Positions 1-9,014 are shown, counted from the first letter of the stretch. The stretch is 43,153 nucleotides of DNA from Eubacteriales bacterium (GCA_030694905.1 JAUYTY010000061.1:1-43153), one strand, 5' to 3'. A program made the numbers and translations. Notes: generated by a model from the sequence alone, not told the origin.

Positions 1-2
1 AA

Positions 3-113
3 GCAGGCGTTGATACGCCCTTTAATAGCAAAATTGTTGAAATCGTGAAAAAACATCAGGAGATGAAGGAATTACCAACCATGAAGAATCTCGATTTGTT
101 TGTCTTACCATAA
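3..113 (+). CDS. C-terminal end of a ketopantoate reductase-like protein (partial)
   Basis: The window opens inside a gene. The frame beginning at base 3 runs 36 codons to a TAA at 111-113. The visible tail starts GVDTPFNSKIVEIVKKHQ. A (V/D)TP-N-x-x-I/V motif followed by a helix is typical of the C-terminal helical domain of 2-dehydropantoate 2-reductases (ApbA/PanE family), which make pantoate with NADPH. Only this tail is visible, so the nucleotide-binding domain and the true substrate cannot be judged; other members of the family act on different 2-oxo acids. The next gene starts 20 bases downstream on the same strand, so the two are probably co-transcribed. Confidence 0.55.
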   Translation, partial: AGVDTPFNSKIVEIVKKHQEMKELPTMKNLDLFVLP

Positions 114-133
114 ATCAAAAGGAGGGGAAGTAT

Positions 134-1069
134 ATGTTTAAAAATGTAGGTGTGGTCGGTGCTGGAACCATGGGTCATGGGATAGCGCTGGCGTATGCCA
201 AAGCAGGTGTTAAGGTTACGATAGTGGACTTGACTGAAGACATATTGAACAGAGCACTGGAAAAAATGAGCCATAACCTTGATATTTTTGTAGAAGAGGG
301 TATGCTGAAATTTTCTAAAGAAGAGGTTTTACGCAATATAACTTTTAGCACAGAGAATAAAGACCTCAAAGATTGTGAGTTCGTTATTGAAACCATCATA
401 GAAAACCTTGGAATAAAACAAAAGCTATTTAAAGAGCTTGACGAGCTGTGTGAACCTTATACCATATTGGCAAGCAATACTTCAAGCCTCAGATTGTCTG
501 ATATTGCGAAAGATGTCAAGCGTAAAGACAAGGTTATATTGACACATTTTTTCAATCCCGCTCATATCATTCCTTTGGTGGAATTGTTGAAGCATAGCGA
601 GACTTCAGACCAAACTTATGACAGTGTAAAGGCTTTTTACGAGGAGTGCGGTAAGGAGACCATATTGGTGAATAAGGAATTACCCGGGTTGGTTGCTAAT
701 AGAATTCAAATAGCAATGGCCAGAGAGGTCTTCTCGCTATTGGATCAACAGGTCGCATCTCCGAAGGATATCGATAAAGCCATGACCGCAGGTCCGGGCT
801 TTAGACTCTCAATCAGCGGGGTAATAGAAATAGCTGACTTGGGTGGTTTGGATGTTTGGAACACCGTGTCCAATTATTTGGTTCAATTCATCGAATCCAG
901 CAGAGAACCATTCAAGCCATTGGTGGAGAAGGTTGAAAAAGGAGAATTTGGCGCTAAGAACGGCAAAGGGTTTTATGACTATTCTGGACAAGGCCTTGAC
1001 GACATCATGCTTAAAAGAGATAAGAAACTAGTTAAGCAGTTGAAGTTTATGGACCAGATCAAGCAGTAA
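134..1069 (+). CDS. 3-hydroxyacyl-CoA (3-hydroxybutyryl-CoA) dehydrogenase
   Basis: The 311-residue product is an NAD-dependent oxidoreductase of the 3-hydroxyacyl-CoA dehydrogenase family, which interconverts 3-hydroxyacyl-CoA and 3-oxoacyl-CoA in the cytoplasm. A Rossmann fingerprint VGAGTMGHG lies near residues 8-16 with an acidic residue (IVDL) closing the second strand. The catalytic histidine motif is THFFNPAH, and an NKELPGLVANRIQ segment begins the C-terminal dimerisation domain. The length is slightly above the usual 280-290 residues of clostridial Hbd. The AHIIPLVEL wording after the catalytic His differs a little from classic Hbd, so a related substrate is possible. The start is set by an AAAGGAGGGG site just upstream. 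Ptb lies in the same neighbourhood, which fits a butyrate or amino-acid fermentation role. Confidence 0.85.
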   Translation: MFKNVGVVGAGTMGHGIALAYAKAGVKVTIVDLTEDILNRALEKMSHNLDIFVEEGMLKFSKEEVLRNITFSTENKDLKDCEFVIETIIENLGIKQKLFKELDELCEPYTILASNTSSLRLSDIAKDVKRKDKVILTHFFNPAHIIPLVELLKHSETSDQTYDSVKAFYEECGKETILVNKELPGLVANRIQIAMAREVFSLLDQQVASPKDIDKAMTAGPGFRLSISGVIEIADLGGLDVWNTVSNYLVQFIESSREPFKPLVEKVEKGEFGAKNGKGFYDYSGQGLDDIMLKRDKKLVKQLKFMDQIKQ

Positions 1070-1083
1070 GAAATTATGACATT

Positions 1084-1122
1084 CAATGAGTGAAAGTGTG
1101 CAAACGACACTTTCACTCATTG
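1084..1122 (+). terminator. Perfect 16-bp inverted repeat after the dehydrogenase gene
   Basis: CAATGAGTGAAAGTGT (1084-1099) and its exact reverse complement (1107-1122) flank a 7-base loop. The tail TGTTAATT is only weakly U-rich, so this is either a modest terminator or an RNA-stabilising 3' hairpin. It separates the dehydrogenase from the regulator promoter. Confidence 0.6.
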
Positions 1123-1161
1123 TGTTAATTGGGTATATAAGTATGCTAAATCCGACAGACC

Positions 1162-1190
1162 TTGAATAAAAACAATAAAACATTTATAAT
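1162..1190 (+). promoter_or_regulatory. Sigma-A promoter of the first sigma-54 activator gene
   Basis: TTGAAT (1162-1167) and TATAAT (1185-1190) are separated by exactly 17 bases and lie about 45 bases before the first possible start codon of the downstream gene. Confidence 0.65.
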
Positions 1191-1235
1191 GATAACGCAA
1201 GAATAAAATAGCATCATGTGAAATAACGATTACAA

Positions 1236-2726
1236 ATGACAATTAATCTTTCATCACTAAGTAAATTGAAGAAAGGTATTGGTAAAAAAATGGGAAGTAA
1301 TATTGAATCATTGGTTTCCAAATCAAAGATCACCTTAGAGGAGTTAGTTAACGTTTTTAACAACTCATATGATGGCATTATGATTACAGACCATGACGGA
1401 AAACTGATATTCATCAATAAAGCCATATCTGGTATATTAGATATGAGCACAGAAGACATAGTTGGTAAAAATGTTAAAGATTTAGTGAAGGAAGGATTTT
1501 ATGATAACTCTGTTATTATGAGAGCCATCAACACCAAAATTCAGCAAACCGGAATTGTCAATTTGCGTAGTGGAACGACCGTTATATCTACATCAATACC
1601 TATATTAGATGAGAATAATAATGTCAAAATGACTGTGACCAATGTCAGGGTGGAAGGCATCATCGATCAATACGCCAAAGAATTAGAGAAACAAAAATGC
1701 CATGTCAAGCGATATAAATCAGCCATTCATTATATGAACAGCCTTAATACAAACTCGAACAAGGTAATAGCAGAGAGTGTTCAGATGAAAAGACTTCTTG
1801 AATATTTGTCTAAAGTGAGCAGAATGAACAGCACAGTGCTGTTGACAGGCGAATCGGGAACAGGCAAAGAGGTTGTATCCAGATTTATTCATGAAAACAG
1901 CCTAAGGTCAAGGGAACCATTTATACCTGTCAATTGTTCCGCTATACCGAAAGAACTGATGGAGTCAGAATTTTTCGGATTCGAAAAGGGTGCTTTTACC
2001 GGTGCGGTAAAAAGCAAGCCGGGGTTTTTCGAAATGGCGGATAAGGGGACCTTATTTTTGGATGAAATAGCGGAAATGACAATGAATATCCAAACAAAAT
2101 TCTTAAGGGTTTTAGAATCTGGCGTTGTTCAAAGATTGGGCAGCACCAATCCTATTCAAACTGACGTTAGAATAATCGCGGCAACCAATAAAAACCTGGA
2201 AGAGAGGGTAAATGACAACAGATTCAGAAAAGACCTCTACTATCGCCTGAATGTAATACCGGTAACCATACCTCCTCTGAGAGATAGAAAGTCGGATATT
2301 ATGCCATTGGCACAGTATTTTATTGACCAGATAAACAGCGAGTATGATTCAAGCAAAATACTGTCTGAGAGTCTGATTGAAAAACTGCTAAACTATAATT
2401 GGCCGGGAAATATAAGAGAATTAAAAAATATCATCGAAAGATTCTACATACTTTCAAATGAAGAAGAGTTTTTCATTTCGGAAAATATTAAATTAGACCA
2501 ATCGAAAACACTTGTGAATGGTCAATTTGACATGAGTTGCAGCAATGACTTCAACGCAGACTTTACAGGTGATCTGAGGGGATATGTGAAAGAAGCGGAA
2601 ATCGTATATATAAAAAGAGTTTTGAATAACTGCAAGTGGCAAATCGGCGATGCAGCTAAAGAGCTTGGCATCCATAGAAGTATGCTGTATAGAAAAATGC
2701 AGGAATACAATATCTCAAAGAGATAA
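1236..2726 (+). CDS. PAS-containing sigma-54-dependent transcriptional activator
   Basis: This is a 496-residue bacterial enhancer-binding protein. A PAS sensor domain spans roughly residues 36-145 (NSYDGIMITDHDGKLIFINKA). An AAA+ domain follows, with Walker A GESGTGKE near 205, the sigma-54 contact loop GAFTGA near 252, Walker B TLFLDEIAEM, and an arginine-finger segment FRKDLYYRLNV. A Fis-type helix-turn-helix ends the protein (AAKELGIHRSMLYRKM). It would hydrolyse ATP to open sigma-54 promoters in response to a signal sensed by the PAS domain. The start is uncertain: ATG 1236 has no clear ribosome site, while ATG 1290 has a GAAAGG 13 bases upstream and would remove only 18 residues outside the PAS domain. 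No -24/-12 promoter is visible next to this gene, so its targets are unknown; ptb or genes left of the window are candidates by position only. Confidence 0.9.
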   Translation: MTINLSSLSKLKKGIGKKMGSNIESLVSKSKITLEELVNVFNNSYDGIMITDHDGKLIFINKAISGILDMSTEDIVGKNVKDLVKEGFYDNSVIMRAINTKIQQTGIVNLRSGTTVISTSIPILDENNNVKMTVTNVRVEGIIDQYAKELEKQKCHVKRYKSAIHYMNSLNTNSNKVIAESVQMKRLLEYLSKVSRMNSTVLLTGESGTGKEVVSRFIHENSLRSREPFIPVNCSAIPKELMESEFFGFEKGAFTGAVKSKPGFFEMADKGTLFLDEIAEMTMNIQTKFLRVLESGVVQRLGSTNPIQTDVRIIAATNKNLEERVNDNRFRKDLYYRLNVIPVTIPPLRDRKSDIMPLAQYFIDQINSEYDSSKILSESLIEKLLNYNWPGNIRELKNIIERFYILSNEEEFFISENIKLDQSKTLVNGQFDMSCSNDFNADFTGDLRGYVKEAEIVYIKRVLNNCKWQIGDAAKELGIHRSMLYRKMQEYNISKR

Positions 2727-2744
2727 CAAATGACTTTTACACAG

Positions 2745-2769
2745 AAAGCTTGTAATGCAGGCTTTTTTG
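2745..2769 (+). terminator. Intrinsic terminator after the activator gene
   Basis: AAAGCTTG (2745-2752) pairs with CAGGCTTT (2758-2765), with one G-U pair and a 5-base loop. A run of T follows. Confidence 0.7.
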
Positions 2770-2819
2770 TTTCTGAATGATTGAATTACAAATCATCGAT
2801 ATAACGTAGGAGGTTAAAA

Positions 2820-3725
2820 ATGATCAATAACCTAGATCATCTCATCAGCTTAGTGAAATCATTGCCTAAGAAAGTAATAGCAGTGGCAGCGGCAGAGGAT
2901 GCGGAAATTCTTGAAGTTGTTGAAGAAACCGAAAAAATCGGTTTAGCGCAATTCATACTTGTCGGTGACAAAAGAAAAATTGAACACCTGGCGCTAACAC
3001 ATCATAAAACAATCAATTGTAAAATCATCGACGAGCCTGATCATCAAAAGGCTGCGGAAAGAGCGGTCAAGCTTGTGGTTGATAAAGAAGCAGATGCTGT
3101 TATGAAAGGCTTATTGCACACGGGTGTATTTTTGAAAGCCGTTCTAAAAAAAGATGGAGGACTCAATATCGGTAAGTTCATAAGCCAAATATCAATCTTT
3201 GAAAAACCCTCCGGTGATGGCCTTATGCTATTGACAGACTGTGCCATGGCTATTGCACCCAATCTTGAGGAAAAGAAGAAAATTATCGAGAACGCTATTG
3301 AAATTGCTCAAATAATAGGCTATGAAATGCCCAAGGTAGCTCTTCTGTCGGCTGTTGAGACGATTAATCCAGAAATTCAGGACACATTGGACGCAGCAAT
3401 TTTGAGCAAAATGGCAGATAGAGGTCAAATCAAGGGTGGAATCGTAGACGGTCCATTCGCGCTCGATAATGCTGTATCAGTTGAAGCGGCCAAACACAAG
3501 GGTATAACAGGCGAAGTGGCTGGGAGGGCTGATATATTGATAGCTCCAAATCTGCAGGTAGGTAATGTGATCCATAAATCAATCACTTATTTCGCATGCA
3601 AAGATCTGGCCTCTGCGATTGTTGGCGCTGGCGCACCTGTCATCATAACATCACGTACGGATACTGTGCGGACAAAGGTACTGACAATTGCACTGGCCTG
3701 CTACATAGCAAAAGCTTCTGTTTAG
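2820..3725 (+). CDS. ptb: Phosphate butyryltransferase
   Basis: The 301-residue product belongs to the phosphate acetyl/butyryltransferase family and matches Ptb in length and order of motifs. Ptb converts butyryl-CoA and phosphate to butyryl-phosphate plus CoA in the cytoplasm; a kinase then makes ATP. Visible family blocks are ADAVMKGLLHTGVFLKAVL near residue 100, the LTDCAMAIAPNLEEKKKII segment in the middle, VDGPFALDNAVS near 215-230, and the late IITSRTDTVRTK block. A TAGGAGG ribosome site sits just before the ATG. No butyrate kinase gene is adjacent, although an acetate-kinase-like paralogue lies at 38591-39799. PTS enzyme I follows 37 bases downstream with no terminator between, so co-transcription is likely. 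Confidence 0.9.
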   Translation: MINNLDHLISLVKSLPKKVIAVAAAEDAEILEVVEETEKIGLAQFILVGDKRKIEHLALTHHKTINCKIIDEPDHQKAAERAVKLVVDKEADAVMKGLLHTGVFLKAVLKKDGGLNIGKFISQISIFEKPSGDGLMLLTDCAMAIAPNLEEKKKIIENAIEIAQIIGYEMPKVALLSAVETINPEIQDTLDAAILSKMADRGQIKGGIVDGPFALDNAVSVEAAKHKGITGEVAGRADILIAPNLQVGNVIHKSITYFACKDLASAIVGAGAPVIITSRTDTVRTKVLTIALACYIAKASV

Positions 3726-3762
3726 AGACCAATTTAATCTGATGTCACAAGGGAGGCAACAA

Positions 3763-5478
3763 ATGCAAGGAATAGCCGCATCGCCTGGCATAGCTATTGG
3801 TAAAGTTTATTTATTCAAGAAAGAAATATTGGAAATAGACTTTAGACCTATTGAAGAAAACCAGATTCATAGAGAGATTGCAAGATTCGAAGAGGCAAAA
3901 CATAAAACAAGGGAGCAACTTGAAGCTATTCAGAAAAAGCTTGCAGATAATATGAGTGATGAAGAAGTGGACATATTTTCCGCGCATTTGTTGATGGTGT
4001 CGGATCCAACCTTGTCCTATTCCGTTGAACGCTATATTATGGTGAACAGACTGAATGCAGAAGCAGCGCTCGAAAAATCAATAAATGAAATCTGGGAAAT
4101 GTTTCAGGGCCTTGACGATGAATATCTGAAAGAGAGGGCAACTGACATCAAAGATGTGGGAACAAGCATGCTATACAATCTGGCCGGAAAAGAGATGGCT
4201 AGTCTATCCCGACTGGACAGTGAGGTCATAGTGGTCTCGCCGGACCTGACTCCCTCAGACACCGCTCGAATGGATTCTGACAAAGTACTTGGGTTTGTCA
4301 CCGATGCTGGTGGAAGAACGTCTCATACGGCGATTATGGCCAGATCACTGGAGATCCCAGCGGTAGTGGGCGTACGTAATGCCACTTATTTGCTGAAAGG
4401 TGGCGAAACGGCGATTGTTGATGGAAGCTCAGGTATCGTATACTTTAATCCTACGGATGAACAGCTAGATTATTATTATCTGCTTAAAGAAAGCTACAGC
4501 CACAATAAACATATGCTGCAGGAATTGCGAAATCTGCCGGCTATCACCACTGATGGCAGACGGGTGGAAATGGTTGCCAACATTGGGGTGCCAAAAGATG
4601 TGAAAGTCGCATTGAAGAATGGCGCTGAAGGTATAGGTCTTTTCAGGACTGAGTTTCTGTTTATGGACAGGGCTACTTTTCCGTCAGAAGACGAACAATT
4701 CAAAGCTTATAAGATGGTTGTGGAGCAAATGGCAGGTCGACCGGTAATTTTCAGGACACTGGATGTAGGCGGCGATAAGAATTTAGGGTACATGGACTTT
4801 CCGAGGGAGTTGAACCCATTTTTGGGGTGGCGTGCCATAAGGATAGGCCTGGACAGGCCAGACATATTGAAAACACAGTTAAGAGCTATCCTCAGAACCA
4901 GCCATTATGGTTGTTTGCGAATCATGTATCCAATGATTATCTCGGTTGAAGAGATCAGAAAAGCCAACTGGATATTGAACGAAGCTAAAGACGAATTAAG
5001 AAAAAACAATATTCCTTTTAACAACAATATTCAGGTTGGAATCATGGTGGAAACACCGGCGGCGGCGTTGATAGCAGACAGATTGATTGAGGAAGTAGAT
5101 TTTTTTAGTATTGGGACCAACGATCTCACACAATATACATTGGCAGTCGACAGGGGAAACGAAACAATTGCCCATCTTTATCAACCAATGCATCCAGCTG
5201 TCTTGAAATTGATCAAGATGGTCATTGATGCCTCTCATAAGGCCGGGAAGTGGACAGGCATATGTGGCGAATTGGCAGGTGAGGAAACTGCAGCGGTGGT
5301 TTTGCTTGGGATGGGACTGGATGAATTCAGTATGAGCGCAGGGTCTATACCAATCATTAAGAAACAAATACGGATCGTATCCTATGAGGATGCAAAGAAT
5401 ATCGCAGACAGGGTCTTATCAATGTCCAGTTCAAACGAAATAGCGGAATATTTGGATTCAATAACTAAACCTTTCTAA
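3763..5478 (+). CDS. ptsI: Phosphoenolpyruvate-protein phosphotransferase (PTS enzyme I)
   Basis: Enzyme I transfers phosphate from PEP to HPr at the head of the PTS. The 571-residue protein has the standard layout: an N-terminal GIAASPGIAIGKV strand, an HPr-binding helical region, the phosphohistidine motif GGRTSHTAIMARS with the catalytic His at about residue 188, and the PEP-binding TIM barrel with GIGLFRTEFLF, FRTLDVGGDK, GIMVETPAA, FFSIGTNDLTQY and the late GICGELAG. I place the start at ATG 3763, because GGGAGG (3751-3756) lies at the right distance and the sequence then begins MQGIAASPG as in other EIs. An upstream in-frame ATG at 3742 would add seven residues but has no ribosome site. 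No HPr or EII gene is in the window. Its place after ptb is unusual and may reflect chance or metabolic coupling. Confidence 0.93.
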   Translation: MQGIAASPGIAIGKVYLFKKEILEIDFRPIEENQIHREIARFEEAKHKTREQLEAIQKKLADNMSDEEVDIFSAHLLMVSDPTLSYSVERYIMVNRLNAEAALEKSINEIWEMFQGLDDEYLKERATDIKDVGTSMLYNLAGKEMASLSRLDSEVIVVSPDLTPSDTARMDSDKVLGFVTDAGGRTSHTAIMARSLEIPAVVGVRNATYLLKGGETAIVDGSSGIVYFNPTDEQLDYYYLLKESYSHNKHMLQELRNLPAITTDGRRVEMVANIGVPKDVKVALKNGAEGIGLFRTEFLFMDRATFPSEDEQFKAYKMVVEQMAGRPVIFRTLDVGGDKNLGYMDFPRELNPFLGWRAIRIGLDRPDILKTQLRAILRTSHYGCLRIMYPMIISVEEIRKANWILNEAKDELRKNNIPFNNNIQVGIMVETPAAALIADRLIEEVDFFSIGTNDLTQYTLAVDRGNETIAHLYQPMHPAVLKLIKMVIDASHKAGKWTGICGELAGEETAAVVLLGMGLDEFSMSAGSIPIIKKQIRIVSYEDAKNIADRVLSMSSSNEIAEYLDSITKPF

Positions 5479-5497
5479 CAAATGAAAGGTTTTTTTG
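5467..5497 (+). terminator. Intrinsic terminator of the ptb-ptsI unit
   Basis: AAACCTTTC (5467-5475) pairs with GAAAGGTTT (5484-5492) around an 8-base loop, then T's follow. The hairpin overlaps the ptsI stop codon. Confidence 0.88.
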
Positions 5498-5553
5498 TGC
5501 AAAAAATCATGCGAAGAAATATTTTCAAACGATGAATAAATATAAGGAGAAAG

Positions 5554-5562
5554 TGGTATAAT
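5554..5562 (+). promoter_or_regulatory. Extended -10 promoter of the three-gene operon
   Basis: TGG followed by TATAAT (5557-5562) forms an extended -10. No good -35 is visible at 16-18 bases. It lies about 75 bases before the lipoprotein start, after the upstream terminator. Confidence 0.5.
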
Positions 5563-5639
5563 TCTAATAAAGAAGCGCTATTTCATAATACGCCTTTTAG
5601 TCCAAAAATACTGATGCCTGACGAAAGGACATATTGCAT

Positions 5640-6659
5640 ATGCCAACAATGCAAATAGATAAAAAGTTCACTAAAATTCTTTGTCCGATATTTGTGTTAA
5701 TGATTTTTTGTCTGATGGTTTCCTGCTCTGCGCAAGAAAAAAGAGAGGTTTTATTTAAAAATATTCTGGAAGGGAAAGAGGTCTCTGATATTGTTCTCTA
5801 TAAAGGATTTGTTTATGCCAGCGGAATGGAGGGTGTCTATAGAATAGATCCGAATACGCTGGATGTGGAAACCTTGGATTTAGGACGTGTTTTTCTAGCA
5901 AAAGATATGGCTGTGGATGGAGAGATCCTTTACATAGGGCATGATGGTGGCATTGTGATGTTTGACGGTGAAAATTACGCCAGTATTCTGGATGAAACCT
6001 TCAATGTTCGGGATTTTCGAGTCAATGGACTGATGATTGATGCTGCAGGTATATTGTGGGCTGGCACATATGGTGGTGTACTTAAATTATCAGAAGGTGT
6101 CTGGGAAAGCATCACAGTAAAGGATGGGCTGTTGTTTGATACAGTCTTTTTGATTATGGAAGACGGCTATGGTGGTATCATTTTCGGCCACTACGCTTCC
6201 TCAAGGGATGGAATCAGTTATCTCAAGAATGGACAATGGTCTTATTTCACTGTTGAGACAGGACTACCACATAACTATATTACAGCTGGAATGAGGATTG
6301 AGAATTTTATTTATATCACCACAGGATTTTACGAAGTTGGTGGGATTGCTGTTTTTGAGACATCATCCAATGGAATAACATTGGTTGACACCATTGTTGA
6401 AGAATGGGGAGAGTATGGCAGTAAGGCAAGAAGTATCAATAATGATGGTGATTATTTATGGATTGGAACTGAATACAATGGACTATGCATCATGCAAGAG
6501 GATGAATTTGTTAGATTAGACACTGATGACGGATTGGTAAACAATGAGGTGAAGGCAATACTATTCGATGATAGAAATCGGGTCTGGCTTGCAACGAGAA
6601 AAGGGCTATCTGTTGCTTCCATGGATCAGCTTTATCAGGAATTCCAAAACAGAAAATGA
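5640..6659 (+). CDS. Lipoprotein with two-component-regulator-type beta-propeller repeats
   Basis: The 339-residue product begins with a basic N-terminus, a hydrophobic stretch and a lipobox LMVSC near residue 28, so it should be a lipid-anchored surface protein. The rest consists of repeated short blades such as DAAGILWAGTYGGVLKL, DGDYLWIGTEYNGLCIM and DDRNRVWLATRKGLSV. The (D)-(G)-x-(L)-W-(I/A)-(G/A)-T pattern is the Reg_prop propeller repeat found in sensor ectodomains. There is no histidine kinase part. I take ATG 5640 as the start because GAAAGG lies 11 bases upstream; a TTG at 5634 is also in frame. The gene is followed after 13 bases by a membrane-protein gene and then a third gene, all apparently one operon. 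A ligand-sensing or scaffolding role outside the membrane is an inference. Confidence 0.72.
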   Translation: MPTMQIDKKFTKILCPIFVLMIFCLMVSCSAQEKREVLFKNILEGKEVSDIVLYKGFVYASGMEGVYRIDPNTLDVETLDLGRVFLAKDMAVDGEILYIGHDGGIVMFDGENYASILDETFNVRDFRVNGLMIDAAGILWAGTYGGVLKLSEGVWESITVKDGLLFDTVFLIMEDGYGGIIFGHYASSRDGISYLKNGQWSYFTVETGLPHNYITAGMRIENFIYITTGFYEVGGIAVFETSSNGITLVDTIVEEWGEYGSKARSINNDGDYLWIGTEYNGLCIMQEDEFVRLDTDDGLVNNEVKAILFDDRNRVWLATRKGLSVASMDQLYQEFQNRK

Positions 6660-6672
6660 AAGGAGGTACTGT

Positions 6673-9003
6673 ATGAAATTAGACAAGGCACTAAAAGAGT
6701 TTCAGACACTAAAGAAGAAAAAGGATGACGGCAAGTTAAATGACAAAAAGTTTGAGAAAGCTGTAGATAAGATCAAGGCCGTCTCAGATGATGGTGTTGA
6801 CTGGAAGGTTGACAAAGAAGGCAAGTGGTACAGAAAAGAGAATGATCAGTGGATCAAGGATACAATCAAAACAAAACAAACGCCCAAGGGTCCTCAGACG
6901 TTGCTTCAACTGGTGTTTATGATTATTAAGAGTCTCTTTACCAATCTTCCGAAAAGGCTTTTGTTTTTTGCAGTCATAGCACTTGTCACCTTTCTGGTTC
7001 ATACCTATCTGGTCATCTATCCTAACGGCGGATTTTGGCCGGGAACTAATCCAAGATTGGATAAGGTCCTTGCCCTAGTTGGAAACAGGGGAAGGGGAAC
7101 TGCCTTCTGGACGATTGCGGCCTATTTGGTTACATCATTATTGAGAAGAATGATAAGTCTAGGACCGAAAAAAATAATCGGAGGGATATTTACCGGACCG
7201 GTAAGGGTTGTCAAATCAGCCTTTAGCAGAACCGGAAGATTTCTGACATTCTTTCTGTTAAGTACAGTCGTATTTTTGCTGCTTGGACAATTTCTGATTA
7301 AAAACTCAGCTATAGCTTATACGCTTGCCATTGGTGCTATCATAGCTATTATTACTTTTAGGGCTGATCTGAGCTATCTGGTATTGAGATTGGGATATCA
7401 GGATTTTACGAGGCTATTCAAGAAAAAAGCGAAATTCAACGATATATATTTTGATGCCTATCAATTGGCTATTGTAGCGGCTATGATACTCTTTGTTTTT
7501 CTTAACAAAAACCCACTTCTTATTTATCTGTTCTGTGGGCTATCAGTTGCTCTGGTTGTTTTTTCAAAATTTAGAAAATCCAACAAAATGGCAGCTAATC
7601 TGCTTTTGATTGGTATGATGGGTATAAATCTATCCCTGTATTACTTGATCAAAGTTTATGCAGATGACGGAGGCGTTGCAGAAGCTGGTGGTTTTGGTCC
7701 TTGGATAAGGAGTGAAGGAGCAGGTAGAGCAGTCGGAATCGGACTTCCACCGGGCATAGGAGCTGGAATCGGTGGATTGATAGGAATCGTTACCGGTGCT
7801 GGAGATTTTGTCGGCACATTCGTGGATGAAGTGGATTCTGACGAAATTGACTACACAGAGACAGAATCGGAAGATATTCCAGAAGAAGACCAGCATGAAG
7901 AGCCACAAGACGAAACCGAAGAAAAAACCGGTGACGAAGAAGAAACCGCTGATGAGGAAGAGCCTGAAGAAGAAGACGAGTCTGAAGATGAGGAAGAACC
8001 TGAGGATGAAGAAGAGTCCGAAGATGAAGAAGAGTCTGGGGATGAAGAAGAAAACGAGGATGAAGAAGAGCCTGAAGATGAGGAAGGCTATGACGAGGAA
8101 GATGTTGAGGATTATATAGAGGATCTGATTAATCTTGTTATGGGTAATCCGGAAGAACAGCTTGAAAGTATGATCAATCTTGGGTCATTGGCAGCAGTTT
8201 TACCGGGTGAAATTGGTGATCTCATCAATGCCGGCCAAGACTTTGTGCTCACATCAAGCGTTATTGATGCTATATTTGGCGCTTATGATTGGGTCGTTCC
8301 CGAGTGGGTCTCTGAAGCAGCGGAACAGACAGCAAATGAGTCTTGGGACTATATGGGTGTTGTGAAAGACATCCTTGACTTAAATGGCAAGATCCCGGAA
8401 GGTCATCCGATTGCTGAACTGATGGATTGGGCTGGAATTACAAAGGACGCCTTGGATAATATCGGTATGGGTGATAATGTGGTATATGCAGGCATTAAAT
8501 CCTATTTGTCCAACAAAATAAAAAGTGCGATTTTTGACAAAAACACCAATCCGGGTTTGATTGTAATGGATATACTGACGACCATTTTCGCTGGGGGAAC
8601 CCAAGCAGGTGATATCATCAGCCCAGGTAAGACAATTCAAGGTGGCGCGAACTTTATTATTGATAAATTGACTGATCTATATAATGGCACAGATGATGTG
8701 GGAGGCAGACTTAAGGACGGAAAATACGGGGGTGTATGGAAGGTAGCGGATGACACGACTGACTTGATCGCTGAAGGTGTTTACAATCCCGATGAATTCA
8801 AAAAAGATTTTGAGAATGTCGTTACCTCTGATGATTTCTATGATGGTATGTACAAGACGAATGACGAGCTGTGGAAACCGGCTGAAGGCTCTTGGGCTAT
8901 CAAAAGGGCAGGTTGCTATGTGGGGCACAAGACAACCGAAGGACTAATCAAAGTGGCGGACGGTGTCAAGCAATTGAGTTCCTGGCTTGGCAGCTGGATG
9001 TAG
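6673..9003 (+). CDS. Polytopic membrane protein with acidic linker and unknown C-terminal domain
   Basis: The product has 776 residues and I do not recognise the family as a whole. Residues 1-65 form a charged module ending in WKVDKEGKWYRKENDQW. This matches the small membrane-proximal pattern 'W-x-x-D-x-x-G-x-W-Y' seen in many Gram-positive proteins. About six to eight hydrophobic segments follow between residues 95 and 330. Next come a Gly-rich stretch, an extremely acidic Glu/Asp tract (about residues 390-483, coded 7840-8120), and a C-terminal domain of about 290 residues rich in small residues, with repeated amphipathic helices and a single Cys. An AGGAGGT site five bases before ATG 6673 fixes the start; an upstream in-frame extension into the previous gene is rejected. 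The C-terminal part superficially resembles helical scaffolds of secreted Gram-positive toxins or phage-like proteins, but I cannot support any named function. Confidence 0.7.
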   Translation: MKLDKALKEFQTLKKKKDDGKLNDKKFEKAVDKIKAVSDDGVDWKVDKEGKWYRKENDQWIKDTIKTKQTPKGPQTLLQLVFMIIKSLFTNLPKRLLFFAVIALVTFLVHTYLVIYPNGGFWPGTNPRLDKVLALVGNRGRGTAFWTIAAYLVTSLLRRMISLGPKKIIGGIFTGPVRVVKSAFSRTGRFLTFFLLSTVVFLLLGQFLIKNSAIAYTLAIGAIIAIITFRADLSYLVLRLGYQDFTRLFKKKAKFNDIYFDAYQLAIVAAMILFVFLNKNPLLIYLFCGLSVALVVFSKFRKSNKMAANLLLIGMMGINLSLYYLIKVYADDGGVAEAGGFGPWIRSEGAGRAVGIGLPPGIGAGIGGLIGIVTGAGDFVGTFVDEVDSDEIDYTETESEDIPEEDQHEEPQDETEEKTGDEEETADEEEPEEEDESEDEEEPEDEEESEDEEESGDEEENEDEEEPEDEEGYDEEDVEDYIEDLINLVMGNPEEQLESMINLGSLAAVLPGEIGDLINAGQDFVLTSSVIDAIFGAYDWVVPEWVSEAAEQTANESWDYMGVVKDILDLNGKIPEGHPIAELMDWAGITKDALDNIGMGDNVVYAGIKSYLSNKIKSAIFDKNTNPGLIVMDILTTIFAGGTQAGDIISPGKTIQGGANFIIDKLTDLYNGTDDVGGRLKDGKYGGVWKVADDTTDLIAEGVYNPDEFKKDFENVVTSDDFYDGMYKTNDELWKPAEGSWAIKRAGCYVGHKTTEGLIKVADGVKQLSSWLGSWM

Positions 9004-9014
9004 GGAGGTAGAAT

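Noticed and set aside
4996-5367. A 123-codon minus-strand frame inside ptsI
   Set aside because: It is opposite the conserved PEP-binding domain and reads as low-quality sequence rich in Cys and His, with no start signals.
6568-6672. N-terminal extension of the acidic membrane protein
   Set aside because: It lies in another frame of the preceding gene; AGGAGGT directly before ATG 6673 fixes the start.
7796-8119. A 107-codon open frame rich in Lys and Met overlapping the acidic tract
   Set aside because: It is the +1 frame of the GAA/GAT-rich repeat; its composition follows directly from that tract and it has no ribosome site.
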